From: Gallibacter sp963634825
GTDB taxonomy: Bacteria; Bacillota; Clostridia; Peptostreptococcales; Anaerovoracaceae
Reading direction: 5' to 3'
Assembly: GCA_963634825.1 (NCBI GenBank)
Contig: CAVHCP010000014.1
Location: forward strand, 1 to 30,444
DNA: 30,444 nt
Shown one piece after another: positions 1-6,851 of the stretch; position 1 is the first letter of the stretch, and every line of letters starts with the position of its first letter. The position numbers and the translations under genes are program-made. Under the pieces are notes generated by a model, which saw only the letters and a program-made list of their open reading frames with translations, had not been told where the DNA came from and searched no databases.

Positions 1-3
1 AAA

Positions 4-684
4 ATGCAAGAATATAAAAAAGAGTTTATCGAATTTATGATAGACAGCGAAGTATTGAAATTTGGGGATTTTACATTGAAAAGTGGTAGAAAATCGCCAT
101 TTTTTATGAACGCAGGAGCATATGTGACAGGCACTCAGCTTCAAAAGCTTGGCGAGTATTATGCAACAGCAATTAAAAACGAGTTCGGCCTCGATTTTGA
201 TGTGGTGTTTGGACCTGCATATAAGGGCATACCGCTTTCTGTTGTGACGACTATGGCTTTTGCAAAACTTTATGGCAAAGAAGTCAGATATTGCTCAAAC
301 AGAAAAGAGATAAAAGACCACGGTGATGCCGGCATCCTGCTTGGCACAAATCTAAAAGACGGCGACAGAGTGGTGATAGTCGAGGACGTGACAACATCCG
401 GCAAATCAATAGAAGAAACCTTTCCTATACTAAAGGCGCAAGCAAATGTCGAGGTTGTAGGTCTTATGGTTTCGCTAAACAGAAATGAGTATGGCAGGTC
501 AAATGAAACGACAGCACTTGAAGAGATAAATAAATTGTATGGCTTCAAAACATCGGCGATAGTTTCGATGCCGGAGGTCGTGGAATATTTATATAACAAG
601 AAGCACAACGGCAAGATCATTTTAGACGATAAAATAAAGCAAAAGCTTGATTTATATTATGACAAATACGGAGTAAAAAAATAG
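4..684 (+). CDS. pyrE: Orotate phosphoribosyltransferase
   Basis: Joins orotate to PRPP to give orotidine 5'-phosphate in cytosolic pyrimidine synthesis. The 226-residue length fits the family. The PRPP-binding loop VIVEDVTTSGKS lies at about residues 124-135, and the GPAYKGIPL segment at 70-78 is the usual orotate/PRPP contact region. The ATG is almost at the window edge, so any promoter or upstream pyr genes are outside. The sortase gene follows directly after the stop, so they are probably co-transcribed. This is chromosomal, not phage. Identification is firm from motifs. Confidence 0.97.
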   Translation: MQEYKKEFIEFMIDSEVLKFGDFTLKSGRKSPFFMNAGAYVTGTQLQKLGEYYATAIKNEFGLDFDVVFGPAYKGIPLSVVTTMAFAKLYGKEVRYCSNRKEIKDHGDAGILLGTNLKDGDRVVIVEDVTTSGKSIEETFPILKAQANVEVVGLMVSLNRNEYGRSNETTALEEINKLYGFKTSAIVSMPEVVEYLYNKKHNGKIILDDKIKQKLDLYYDKYGVKK

Positions 685-1425
685 ATGGGTAAGGTAAGAA
701 AATTATTATTGGCAATATGCCTGATAGTATTTTTAGTATCGGCAGGAATGCTTATAAAATACTTCTGGACAGGATATTTGGCGCAAAAGGATTTTAAGGA
801 GCTCGAAAAGGAATACACATTGGCAGAGCTGTATGAAAAAAATAAAGACACATTTGCCAAAATAAAAATAGAAGATACAAAGCTTTCGTATCCTGTAATG
901 TATACGCCGGATGATCCTGAGCATTATTTGCGAAAAAATTTCGAGGGAGAGCATAGTGAAGCAGGAACACCATTTCTAGACGGCCACACTGATGTTGACA
1001 ACTCGCTAAACTGGGTGATATACGGCCATCATATGAAGGACGGCACGATGTTTAAAACGCTCATAAATTATGATAAAGAAGGATATTATGAGGAGCATCC
1101 GACGATAACTTTAGAAACGCTAAAATATGGCAAGCAGACATATAAAATCTTTGCATTTGGCAAAACTACAACGGATGCGGAGGATTTTAATGTATATAAT
1201 TATATAAATGTCACAAACGCAAGCGATTACAATACATATGTAAAAGGATTACAGGCGCTTAGCAAGTATGACACAGGCATAACTCCGCAATATGGAGATA
1301 GGATCATTACACTTTCCACCTGCTCATATCACACAGGCGATGATGGGGGTAGATATGTTGTGGCAGCGGTGCTTGTAGATGATGATGACGACAGCACAGA
1401 AAATGGCGGTAACAGCAATGACTAA
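685..1425 (+). CDS. srtB: Class B-like sortase
   Basis: Membrane-anchored cysteine transpeptidase that attaches sorted proteins to the cell wall or assembles pili. An N-terminal membrane anchor spans about residues 7-26 with the enzyme outside. Catalytic residues are visible: His115 in GHHM, Cys213 in TLSTC and Arg223 in GGRYVV. The 246-residue length and the GHHM/TLSTC spacing fit class B. The C-terminus is an odd acidic tail rich in Asp, Asn and Gly. It starts right after the pyrE stop and overlaps the likely lgt start. No substrate gene is next to it, so the target is unknown. The symbol is by family resemblance only. Confidence 0.88.
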   Translation: MGKVRKLLLAICLIVFLVSAGMLIKYFWTGYLAQKDFKELEKEYTLAELYEKNKDTFAKIKIEDTKLSYPVMYTPDDPEHYLRKNFEGEHSEAGTPFLDGHTDVDNSLNWVIYGHHMKDGTMFKTLINYDKEGYYEEHPTITLETLKYGKQTYKIFAFGKTTTDAEDFNVYNYINVTNASDYNTYVKGLQALSKYDTGITPQYGDRIITLSTCSYHTGDDGGRYVVAAVLVDDDDDSTENGGNSND

Positions 1426-2179
1426 TCCAAATCCGATAGCCTTTACGCTTTTTGGCTTTGATGTCAGGTGGTACGGCATACTCATAGCGGTAGCGATGGT
1501 ACTTGCGGTTGTCATATCATACAAGCGTGCCCCAAAGCACGGAATAGAAAAGGAGAGTATTCTTGATATTGCAATCATTTCGATCCCTGCGGGGGTGCTT
1601 GGCGCGAGGCTTTATTATGTGATATTCAGTTGGGATTATTATGGTGCGCATCCGTCTGAGATTTTAAATTTCAGAGGTGGCGGACTTGCGATTCACGGAG
1701 GGATCATATTCGGGCTTTTTGCAGGCTATTTTGTGTGCAGATACAAAAAGATAAATTTTTTCAATGCGGCAGATCTGGTTGTTCCTACAATCGCCTTGGC
1801 ACAAGCCATTGGCAGGTGGGGCAACTATTTTAACGGAGAAGCACACGGAGGAGTCACAAATGTTCCTTGGGCGATTACAGTTGACGGGCTAAAGGTGCAT
1901 CCGACATTTTTATACGAATCAATATGGTGCTTTTTGATCTTCCTTTTGCTGATATATCTCGATAATAAGCCACATTTTATCGGCAGGATCACATGCCTTT
2001 ATGGTATCCTTTACAGCATCGAAAGATTTTTTGTTGAAGCACTCAGGACAGACAGCCTGATGCTCGGACCGTTTAAACAGGCGCAGCTAATTAGCTTTGC
2101 GACAATCATAATTTGTATAATATTATATATATTCCTTAAAAAACGAGGGGAAAAGACAAAGGAGACAGTAAAAATATGA
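1418..2179 (+). CDS. lgt: Prolipoprotein diacylglyceryl transferase
   Basis: Inner-membrane enzyme that transfers diacylglycerol from phosphatidylglycerol to the lipobox cysteine of prolipoproteins. Several membrane helices are evident, with the RGGGLAIHGG segment and the Lgt signature GRWGNYFNGEAHGG. An upstream in-frame ATG at 1379 would add 13 residues unlike the family; the ATG at 1418 gives a usual N-terminus (MTNPNPIAFTLFGF) and an 8-base overlap with the sortase gene, so I prefer it. A start at 1403 cannot be excluded. The stop overlaps the ychF start as ATGA. A housekeeping gene. Confidence 0.95.
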   Translation: MTNPNPIAFTLFGFDVRWYGILIAVAMVLAVVISYKRAPKHGIEKESILDIAIISIPAGVLGARLYYVIFSWDYYGAHPSEILNFRGGGLAIHGGIIFGLFAGYFVCRYKKINFFNAADLVVPTIALAQAIGRWGNYFNGEAHGGVTNVPWAITVDGLKVHPTFLYESIWCFLIFLLLIYLDNKPHFIGRITCLYGILYSIERFFVEALRTDSLMLGPFKQAQLISFATIIICIILYIFLKKRGEKTKETVKI

Positions 2180-3270
2180 AATTAGGTATCGTAGGACTTC
2201 CAAATGTAGGTAAAAGTACACTTTTTAATGCAATTACAAAGGCAGGAGCAGAGTCGGCAAATTATCCATTTTGTACGATCGAGCCAAATGTCGGCGTGGT
2301 AGCCGTACCGGATGAACGACTCGATGTGCTCGGCAAGGTCTACAATACAAAGAAAATAGTAAAAACCGCAATCGAATTTTATGATATAGCAGGCCTTGTA
2401 AAGGGAGCCTCAAAGGGCGAGGGCCTTGGAAATAAATTTCTCGGACATATACGAGAGGTAGAAGCAATCGTGCATGTGGTAAGATGCTTTGAGGACAGCA
2501 ATATAGTCCATGTCGACGGCAAGGTTGATCCGCTAAGCGATATAGAGACAATAAATCTTGAGCTCATATTTTCGGATTTAGAGCTTTTGGATAGGCGCAT
2601 ACAAAAGACGCAAAAAAATCTAAAAGGGGATAAATCTCTTCAAAAGGAGCTCGATATACTAAACAAGTTGCATGACTTCCTTGAAACGGGCAAATCGGCA
2701 AGAGCAATGGAGCTTACCGACGATGAGCGGGTATTTGTAAAAACGTTAGACCTGCTTTCGTTCAAGCCGGTTATATATGCCGCAAATGTTTCAGAGGATG
2801 AGGCTGCTTTGGCAGACGAAAATGAGATGGTAAAAGAGGTCAGAAAGTTTGCAAAAACTGAAGGTTCGGATGTGATAGTGATATGCGCAAGGCTCGAAGA
2901 GGAAATATCGCAGCTTGATGACGATGAAAAGCAAATGTTTTTAGAGGAGCTTGGCATCAAACAATCAGGTCTCGACAAGCTGATCAAGGCGTCATACAGC
3001 CTGTTAAATCTGATATCGTTTTTGACTGCAGGAGAGCAGGAATGCAGAGCATGGACTATTATCAAAGGTACGAAAGCGCCACAGGCGGCGGGAAAGATAC
3101 ATTCGGACTTTGAGAAAGGCTTTATAAGAGCCGAAACTATCGCATATGATACGCTCATGGAATGCGACGGCAAGCTGACTGTTGCAAAAGAAAAAGGTCT
3201 CCTAAGATCCGAGGGCAAAGAATATGTCGTGCAGGACGGAGACGTTATGAATTTCCTATTTAATGTGTAA
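2176..3270 (+). CDS. ychF: Ribosome-associated ATPase YchF (OLA1 family)
   Basis: Obg-family P-loop protein that prefers ATP and associates with ribosomes; linked in other bacteria to stress responses and translation. The P-loop GLPNVGKS is at residues 7-14, the G3 motif DIAGLVKGAS starts at Asp70, and the G4 position reads NVSE (204-207), the NxxE variant that explains ATP preference. A C-terminal TGS-like domain ends in YVVQDGDVMNF. The 364-residue length is typical. It overlaps the lgt stop by ATGA and is the last chromosomal gene before the prophage, so the phage sits just downstream of its 3' end. Confidence 0.97.
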   Translation: MKLGIVGLPNVGKSTLFNAITKAGAESANYPFCTIEPNVGVVAVPDERLDVLGKVYNTKKIVKTAIEFYDIAGLVKGASKGEGLGNKFLGHIREVEAIVHVVRCFEDSNIVHVDGKVDPLSDIETINLELIFSDLELLDRRIQKTQKNLKGDKSLQKELDILNKLHDFLETGKSARAMELTDDERVFVKTLDLLSFKPVIYAANVSEDEAALADENEMVKEVRKFAKTEGSDVIVICARLEEEISQLDDDEKQMFLEELGIKQSGLDKLIKASYSLLNLISFLTAGEQECRAWTIIKGTKAPQAAGKIHSDFEKGFIRAETIAYDTLMECDGKLTVAKEKGLLRSEGKEYVVQDGDVMNFLFNV

Positions 3271-3287
3271 AAATCTATGGGAGCATT

Positions 3288-3331
3288 GAAACCGCTTAAA
3301 TGTGTTGAAATTACTGCGTTTGAGCGGTTTC
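3288..3331. repeat. Inverted repeat downstream of ychF (terminator or att-linked)
   Basis: GAAACCGCT at 3288-3296 is perfectly complementary to AGCGGTTTC at 3323-3331, with 26 bases between. There is no T-run after the right arm, so it is a poor intrinsic terminator for ychF. It lies where the left attachment site must be, so integrase core-type sites are an alternative, although the arms are further apart than usual for a core site. Confidence 0.45.
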
Positions 3332-3389
3332 CACTTGTTCCTGTCTTTTTCAAGATTTACCCCTATTTTGCCCCTTTTTTCAAAAAATC

Positions 3390-3433
3390 TGCACCAATTC
3401 TGCACCCAATCTGCACCAAACTTGCACCAATCA
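3390..3433. repeat. Four 11-bp direct repeats, probable integrase arm-type sites
   Basis: TGCACC starts at 3390, 3401, 3412 and 3423, an exact 11-bp period, with consensus TGCACCAAWYY. The array sits between the putative attachment region and the integrase gene, and its last copy overlaps the integrase stop. Phased short repeats beside att are typical arm sites for the N-terminal domain of tyrosine integrases; that function is inferred. Confidence 0.65.
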
Positions 3434-4543
3434 TTTAAAGAGTTGCTCCATCTTCTGCACGACCTCATCTTGCGCTTCTTTAAAAACATCTTGGTATATA
3501 TTCATAGTAGTAATAACATTCTTATGCCCCAGCATAGCGGATACCGTTTTAACGGGTGCGCCACTTTCGAGTGCCCTTGTTGCCCAAGTATGCCTTAGTG
3601 CGTGAACTCCATAATACGGTATATCTAATTCGGCACAAACCTTTTGCCACCTCCTGCGAGTATTCGCTGATGTGATAATCCCATAGCGAGTGTTAGGGAT
3701 AACGAGATTTCTATAATTAAGCGACTCATCATACGAAGCATAAAATTTTTTTAAAACTTTATTTTGGCTGTCAGATATATGTATAATACGCATACCTGCA
3801 TCGGTTTTTGTGCGGTTCTGAATAAAAGGGCTTCCGTGTAATTCTACAGAGATTTTATTTATATCTATAGTGTTGTTTTTTAGATCCACATCATCCCAAG
3901 TCAGAGCCACAGCTTCACCAAATCTCATACCAGTGGTAACAAGTAACCAAAATATCCAATATAGTTGACCGTGATTTAATGTATAATCAATTATCTTTTT
4001 GTTTTCTTCAAGCGTGTAGGCTAAAACCTTTTTGGCAGGTCTTAGTTTATGTAACTCTACGCCGATATGTGGGTTCTTATTTATCACGCCTTCCAAAACT
4101 GCGAACTGTAGCATTTTTTTAAATTGCGATGAAATGGCGTTGACTGTAGAATGCGAGTATCCTTTTTCTTTATAGTTTTTCCCAGTTTTATTTTGGAAAA
4201 TTAGAGCGTACTTCTCTTCTATCATAGACCTTGTTAGTTTACATACCTTTATATCGCCAAATGTTGGTAAAAGGTGTTTGTTAAACATCGTTTCAAGGCG
4301 AATATAGGACTGTTCAGAAAGCCTTTTGGATGCAACTTTTAGATATGCTTTTGTAAGGTCAAAAACAGTCACATCTGTTGGAATGTATAATTTTTCTCTG
4401 AAATAATCGGCTTGGCATTCTGTAATTTTGCGACTTACTTCGCCTTTGGTGTCTGCGGTAAAGGAAAAACTCTTACCGTCAATTCTAAATTGTCCACGCC
4501 ATTTCTTACCACGCTTGTATATTGTAGTAGTCCCGTTCTTCAT
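3431..4543 (-). CDS. int: Phage tyrosine recombinase (integrase)
   Basis: Catalyses site-specific integration and, with an excisionase, excision. The 370-residue protein has an N-terminal arm-binding region (about 1-55), a core-binding SAM-like domain (about 58-150) and a C-terminal catalytic domain. Catalytic residues visible: Arg207 in TGMRFGE, Lys246 in RTKT, His314 and Arg317 in HALRH, His340 in LGH and the nucleophile Tyr350 in MNIY. The ATG at 4543 is chosen because AGGAGG lies 8 bases upstream; a GTG nine bases earlier is too close to it. It points toward the chromosomal junction. The Xis-like gene at 6168 is its likely partner. Confidence 0.96.
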   Translation of the reverse strand: MKNGTTTIYKRGKKWRGQFRIDGKSFSFTADTKGEVSRKITECQADYFREKLYIPTDVTVFDLTKAYLKVASKRLSEQSYIRLETMFNKHLLPTFGDIKVCKLTRSMIEEKYALIFQNKTGKNYKEKGYSHSTVNAISSQFKKMLQFAVLEGVINKNPHIGVELHKLRPAKKVLAYTLEENKKIIDYTLNHGQLYWIFWLLVTTGMRFGEAVALTWDDVDLKNNTIDINKISVELHGSPFIQNRTKTDAGMRIIHISDSQNKVLKKFYASYDESLNYRNLVIPNTRYGIITSANTRRRWQKVCAELDIPYYGVHALRHTWATRALESGAPVKTVSAMLGHKNVITTMNIYQDVFKEAQDEVVQKMEQLFK

Positions 4544-4583
4544 ATTGTCCACCTCCTAATTTTGAGTATAAAAATAACAGCCT

Positions 4584-4612
4584 TTGTGTTTTTGGCTGTA
4601 AAATGGTACAAT
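4584..4612 (+). promoter_or_regulatory. Candidate promoter for a small RNA
   Basis: TTGTGT (4584-4589), 17-base spacer, TACAAT (4607-4612), on the strand opposite int and cI. A strong terminator follows about 35 bases later. The -35 box is only a fair match. Confidence 0.45.
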
Positions 4613-4618
4613 AAGGTG

Positions 4619-4678
4619 TCTTGGGGTTGTACCTTGTACAGCCTTTTGGTCGCTCTTCGGAGTGACCTTTTTTATTTT
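4619..4678 (+). ncRNA. Candidate ~60-nt small RNA antisense to the cI-int intergenic region
   Basis: Between the promoter-like sequence at 4584-4612 and the terminator at 4648-4678 there is room for a transcript of about 60 bases with no ORF. It is antisense to the stretch between cI and int, so it could pair with a cI-int readthrough mRNA or the int leader. Short complementary segments (GGTACAA and TTGTACC) around 4605-4632 suggest more structure. Existence and role are inferred. Confidence 0.4.
4648..4678 (+). terminator. Intrinsic terminator with TTCG loop
   Basis: Stem GGTCGCTC / GAGTGACC (one G-T pair) around a TTCG tetraloop, followed by six Ts and TTTT after one A. The T-run exists only in the + direction, although the flanking genes int and cI are both on the - strand, so it must end a + strand transcript. 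Confidence 0.75.
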
Positions 4679-4731
4679 GAAATTTGCAATATATCTTTGA
4701 ATATCTAAATATTTTCTTTAAATTTTTAAAG

Positions 4732-5367
4732 TTAGAGTTTGCGCCTAATCTCAACTACTATGCCTGCAATGCTTATTGGGTTAGCTTCGTCGTTATAGTC
4801 AAACATTTTAGGCTCATAAGAGGGATTTAATGGTTGGAGGATAATATGGTCTTGCTTTTTTATAACTTTCTTTAGAGTGGCGTCATAGCCGTTTACATAT
4901 ACGACGCAGTCCTGACCGCTTTCGCAGTCGCTTGCCTTGCGAACTATGATTATATCACCCTCAATATACTTTGGTATCATACTATCGCCTTTGACTTTAA
5001 GTGCGAAAAATTCACGCTCGCCGTTTGTCCAGCTTTGCGGTATCTCCTCATAATCTATAATATCCTCTATGGCATCCAGCGGTATACCTGCAGGAACAGA
5101 ACCAAGAACAGGGATAACCACGCTTGTTGATAGGGAGTTGGCTTTGTCTTTAGGGTCGTTTATTAAATCTGATTTATTTATACCAAAATAATCGGCTAAC
5201 TTTTGAATTTTTCCCATACGGGGGATAGCCTTGCCTTGCGTCCAAGTATTAAAAGTTTGAGGGGATACACCTATTTTTTCGGCAATCTCCTTTTGAGTAG
5301 AATGATTTTTTTCTAATAATTTATTCAAATTTGTTTTAAAAACCTCTCTTTGTTCCTTTTCTCCCAT
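4732..5367 (-). CDS. CI/LexA-like phage repressor, XRE N-terminus and S24 peptidase C-terminus
   Basis: Maintains lysogeny by binding operators at the early promoter and inactivates itself by RecA-stimulated cleavage. The N-terminal helix-turn-helix is at about residues 24-45. The hinge carries the Ala93-Gly94 cleavage site in VPAGIP, and the S24 domain has Ser129 in GDSM and Lys166 in ATLKK. The ATG at 5367 is chosen because AGGAGG is 8 bases upstream; the in-frame upstream start has no such site. 211 residues, typical length. Its likely operators are the palindromes at 5469-5485 and 6060-6076. Confidence 0.94.
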   Translation of the reverse strand: MGEKEQREVFKTNLNKLLEKNHSTQKEIAEKIGVSPQTFNTWTQGKAIPRMGKIQKLADYFGINKSDLINDPKDKANSLSTSVVIPVLGSVPAGIPLDAIEDIIDYEEIPQSWTNGEREFFALKVKGDSMIPKYIEGDIIIVRKASDCESGQDCVVYVNGYDATLKKVIKKQDHIILQPLNPSYEPKMFDYNDEANPISIAGIVVEIRRKL

Positions 5368-5394
5368 TTGATTTACCTCCTTAAATTCAAAGAA

Positions 5395-5423
5395 ATTATA
5401 TAATAAAATTTTATTCAAGGCAA
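5395..5423 (-). promoter_or_regulatory. Promoter of the repressor gene
   Basis: On the - strand, TTGCCT (5418-5423), 17-base spacer, TATAAT (5395-5400), 28 bases before the repressor start. It diverges from the early promoter at 5464. Confidence 0.7.
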
Positions 5424-5463
5424 TAAAAAATATAAAAAAATAAAAGTTTTTTTGATTTTACGC

Positions 5464-5492
5464 TTGACATCAAATTTAATTTGATTTACACT
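5464..5492 (+). promoter_or_regulatory. Early rightward promoter with operator in its spacer
   Basis: TTGACA (5464-5469), 17-base spacer, TACACT (5487-5492). The spacer contains the perfect palindrome ATCAAATTTAATTTGAT (5469-5485, 8-bp arms). A dimer bound there would block polymerase. A near copy occurs at 6060-6076. By position this is the PR equivalent, repressed by the divergent CI-like protein. Confidence 0.8.
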
Positions 5493-5523
5493 TAACTCAA
5501 CAGTTAAGAAAGGAGAAAATGAT

Positions 5524-5628
5524 ATGGCTAAAAGAAAACAAAAAAAGTCATCCTTCAAAGAAGTGATTAGCCTAATAATCGAAGCGGTAATCGCCCTTGC
5601 TGCTTTGATAACAGCAATCAAATCTTAA
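5524..5628 (+). CDS. 34-aa hydrophobic peptide, module 1 peptide A (type I toxin-like)
   Basis: First gene of the early rightward transcript, preceded by AAGGAG. The product has a lysine-rich N-terminus (MAKRKQKK), one predicted membrane helix at about residues 14-31 and ends in IKS. Size and layout resemble the small single-helix toxins of type I toxin-antitoxin systems (Fst, Hol-Tox), but no strict family match is claimed. A GC hairpin with a GAAA loop and a convergent promoter lie just after the stop, as in two other loci at 13034 and 14618. It could instead be a small membrane regulator. Confidence 0.65.
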   Translation: MAKRKQKKSSFKEVISLIIEAVIALAALITAIKS

Positions 5629-5667
5629 AAGATGACTTAGGCAAGGGGGCGAAAGCCCCAACGCCTA
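5625..5667 (-). ncRNA. Candidate antisense RNA of module 1 with GC hairpin
   Basis: A - strand transcript from the promoter at 5673-5701 would begin near 5667 and fold at once: outer stem AGGC/GCCT (5639-5642 with 5663-5666), inner stem GGGGC/GCCCC (5646-5650 with 5655-5659), GAAA loop on the + strand. It would then run into the 3' end of the peptide gene with a TCTTTT stretch as weak terminator. End points are estimates. Confidence 0.45.
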
Positions 5668-5672
5668 AACTA

Positions 5673-5701
5673 ATAGTAGCATATCGTTATATATAAAACA
5701 A
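5673..5701 (-). promoter_or_regulatory. Convergent promoter of module 1
   Basis: On the - strand, TTGTTT (5696-5701), 17-base spacer, TACTAT (5673-5678). Its -35 box abuts the ATG of the next gene (5701). The same placement recurs in the other two modules. Confidence 0.5.
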
Positions 5702-5856
5702 TGAGAAGAGAAAAGTTTTTTACAATGCTAATTGCAATAAGTTTAGTGATGGGAATTGCGTTTGATTGGAACAAGCCTATCAAAGCCCTTGTAATAAGCG
5801 AGGCACTAATATTATTGCTAATGATAATCAAAAGGTTTTTTCGAAAGGAGGAATAG
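5701..5856 (+). CDS. 51-aa two-helix membrane peptide, module 1 peptide B
   Basis: Small ORF between peptide A and the Cro-like gene. Two predicted membrane helices (about residues 8-20 and 28-43) are joined by a short loop with W-N-K-P, followed by a basic tail (KRFFRKEE). Peptide B of module 2 (13194) has the same plan with W-R-N-P. The ATG at 5701 has no clear Shine-Dalgarno site, so translation may depend on coupling or an internal ATG. The stop is three bases before the next start codon. Function unknown. Confidence 0.55.
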   Translation: MRREKFFTMLIAISLVMGIAFDWNKPIKALVISEALILLLMIIKRFFRKEE

Positions 5857-5858
5857 AA

Positions 5859-6059
5859 ATGGAAAAGCTACAAATAACACTTGCGGCTGCACGAGTTAAT
5901 GCAGGGCTTACGCAGGAACAAGCCGCCCAAAAGATGGGCATTACAAAACAAACTGTGTCCAATTGGGAAAAAGGGTCTGGCGAACCAAAAATAAGCCAAG
6001 CAAGACAGCTTAGCAATATATACGGAGTGCCTTTGGACGACATTTTTTTTAAAAACTAA
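5859..6059 (+). CDS. Cro-like XRE-family regulator
   Basis: 66-residue DNA-binding protein, nearly all helix-turn-helix (about residues 18-38, QEQAAQKMGITKQTVSNWEK). Preceded by AAAGGAGG, which lies inside the end of the peptide B gene. Third gene of the early transcript and opposite the CI-like repressor, so by position it is Cro or an antirepressor. It probably reads the same palindromes at 5469-5485 and 6060-6076. A typical length for such proteins. Module 1 differs from modules 2 and 3, whose DNA-binding gene is of ribbon-helix-helix type. Confidence 0.88.
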   Translation: MEKLQITLAAARVNAGLTQEQAAQKMGITKQTVSNWEKGSGEPKISQARQLSNIYGVPLDDIFFKN

Positions 6060-6099
6060 ATCAAATTAAAATTGATTGCAACGCTTTTTCTGTTATCCT
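6060..6099 (+). promoter_or_regulatory. Second operator with a promoter-like sequence
   Basis: ATCAAATTAAAATTGAT (6060-6076) matches the operator at 5469-5485 at 15 of 17 positions. It overlaps TTGATT (6072-6077), followed after 16 bases by TATCCT (6094-6099) with an upstream TG at 6091-6092, an extended -10. Repressor binding here would block transcription of the early operon that follows. Confidence 0.65.
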
Positions 6100-6110
6100 A
6101 ACAACAGAAA

Positions 6111-6136
6111 AAGGCAAGCCTTGACAGGCTCGCCTT
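6111..6136. other. Leader hairpin before the Xis-like gene
   Basis: AAGGC-A-AGCC pairs with GGCT-C-GCCTT around a TTGACA loop, one mismatch. No T-run follows, so it is not a standard terminator. It would lie in the 5' leader of a transcript from the promoter at 6072-6099. Confidence 0.5.
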
Positions 6137-6167
6137 AAACATATCACTAAAGGGGGAATGATGAGTT

Positions 6168-6344
6168 ATGAATATTTTAAATTTTAATGCCTTATACAAA
6201 AAATATGGCGGAACACTAAGCAAAAAAGCATTGACAAAGCTTTTGAACACAAAAGGTTGTCCAGTGCTTCCAAGAGAAAAATATCAGCCATACAGAGTAT
6301 TTGAAGATGAATTTGATAAATGGTTGAGAAGCAGGAGAGTGTAG
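6168..6344 (+). CDS. Excisionase-like small DNA-binding protein
   Basis: 58 residues, basic, with a pattern seen in phage excisionases and MerR-like winged helices: an N-terminal helix (residues 8-29), then a wing-like segment CPVLPREKYQPYRVFEDEFDKW. By position after the Cro-like gene and by size it probably directs excision with the integrase at 3431-4543. An AGGGGG site lies about 12 bases upstream. An ATG at 6158 opens only a nine-codon frame. It could also be a transcriptional regulator. Confidence 0.6.
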   Translation: MNILNFNALYKKYGGTLSKKALTKLLNTKGCPVLPREKYQPYRVFEDEFDKWLRSRRV

Positions 6345-6359
6345 AAAGGACGGGAGAAA

Positions 6360-6485
6360 ATGGGAACTATAACAATGGTAATGATAGCCCTCGGCGTGGG
6401 CGGTGTCCTCGGACTGCTCGGCGGTATCGCTGAGAAAGTGATAGATAGAATAATCGACAGGAGGCTTTCGCATTATGAAGATTAA
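6360..6485 (+). CDS. 41-aa glycine-rich single-helix membrane peptide
   Basis: Small ORF with a purine-rich ribosome site (GGACGGGAG) upstream. The N-terminal half is a Gly-rich hydrophobic helix (about residues 5-23, GVGGVLGLLGG); the C-terminal half is charged (DRIIDRRLSHYED). It overlaps the next gene by 11 bases. Holin-like or membrane regulator shapes are possible; no function is known. Confidence 0.5.
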   Translation: MGTITMVMIALGVGGVLGLLGGIAEKVIDRIIDRRLSHYED

Positions 6486-6849
6486 AAAAAAGGCAGTGCG
6501 GACGCACCACCAAACAACTTTAGTTGATAGTACCACAAAAAACATAGTTTTGTCAATGCTACTTGAAGCTAACGGTGAGTGCGTACCGCAAGACGAAATA
6601 GCGCAACGGCTTAGAAGCCTACACCATAAGAGCGATAAGCGGATTATCAGGAGAACAAGAGAGGCACTTGTAAATGACGGTGTGCCGGTGTGTAGCTCGG
6701 CGCAGTTTAATGGCTTGTGGATAGCACAGGACGAGCTTGAAAAAAACATAGTAGCAGACGAGCTTGAGAGCAAAGCAAAAACGCTTTTAAAAAATGCAAA
6801 GGCATTACGAAAGATAAATGTTGAAAATTGGGAAAATGAAAGGAAATAG
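6475..6849 (+). CDS. Phage protein, probable winged-helix regulator
   Basis: 124 residues, basic N-terminus, then a region (about 22-85) with the pattern of a winged helix: helices around VLSMLLEANGECVPQDEIAQ and KRIIRRTREALVNDG and a turn leading to FNGLWIAQ. The C-terminal 40 residues look like a charged helix or coiled coil. GGAGG lies 10 bases before the ATG, inside the preceding peptide gene. It is the first sizeable gene of the recombination block, so it may regulate that block. Not firmly recognised. Confidence 0.7.
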   Translation: MKIKKKAVRTHHQTTLVDSTTKNIVLSMLLEANGECVPQDEIAQRLRSLHHKSDKRIIRRTREALVNDGVPVCSSAQFNGLWIAQDELEKNIVADELESKAKTLLKNAKALRKINVENWENERK

Positions 6850-6851
6850 TG

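Noticed and set aside
3288..3331. tRNA or tmRNA gene as integration target
   Set aside because: No cloverleaf or TTC-containing arm is visible; only a simple inverted repeat is present.
2640..3353. 237-aa ORF on the - strand
   Set aside because: It lies opposite ychF, whose motifs and length are convincing; serine-rich composition is that of a reverse shadow.
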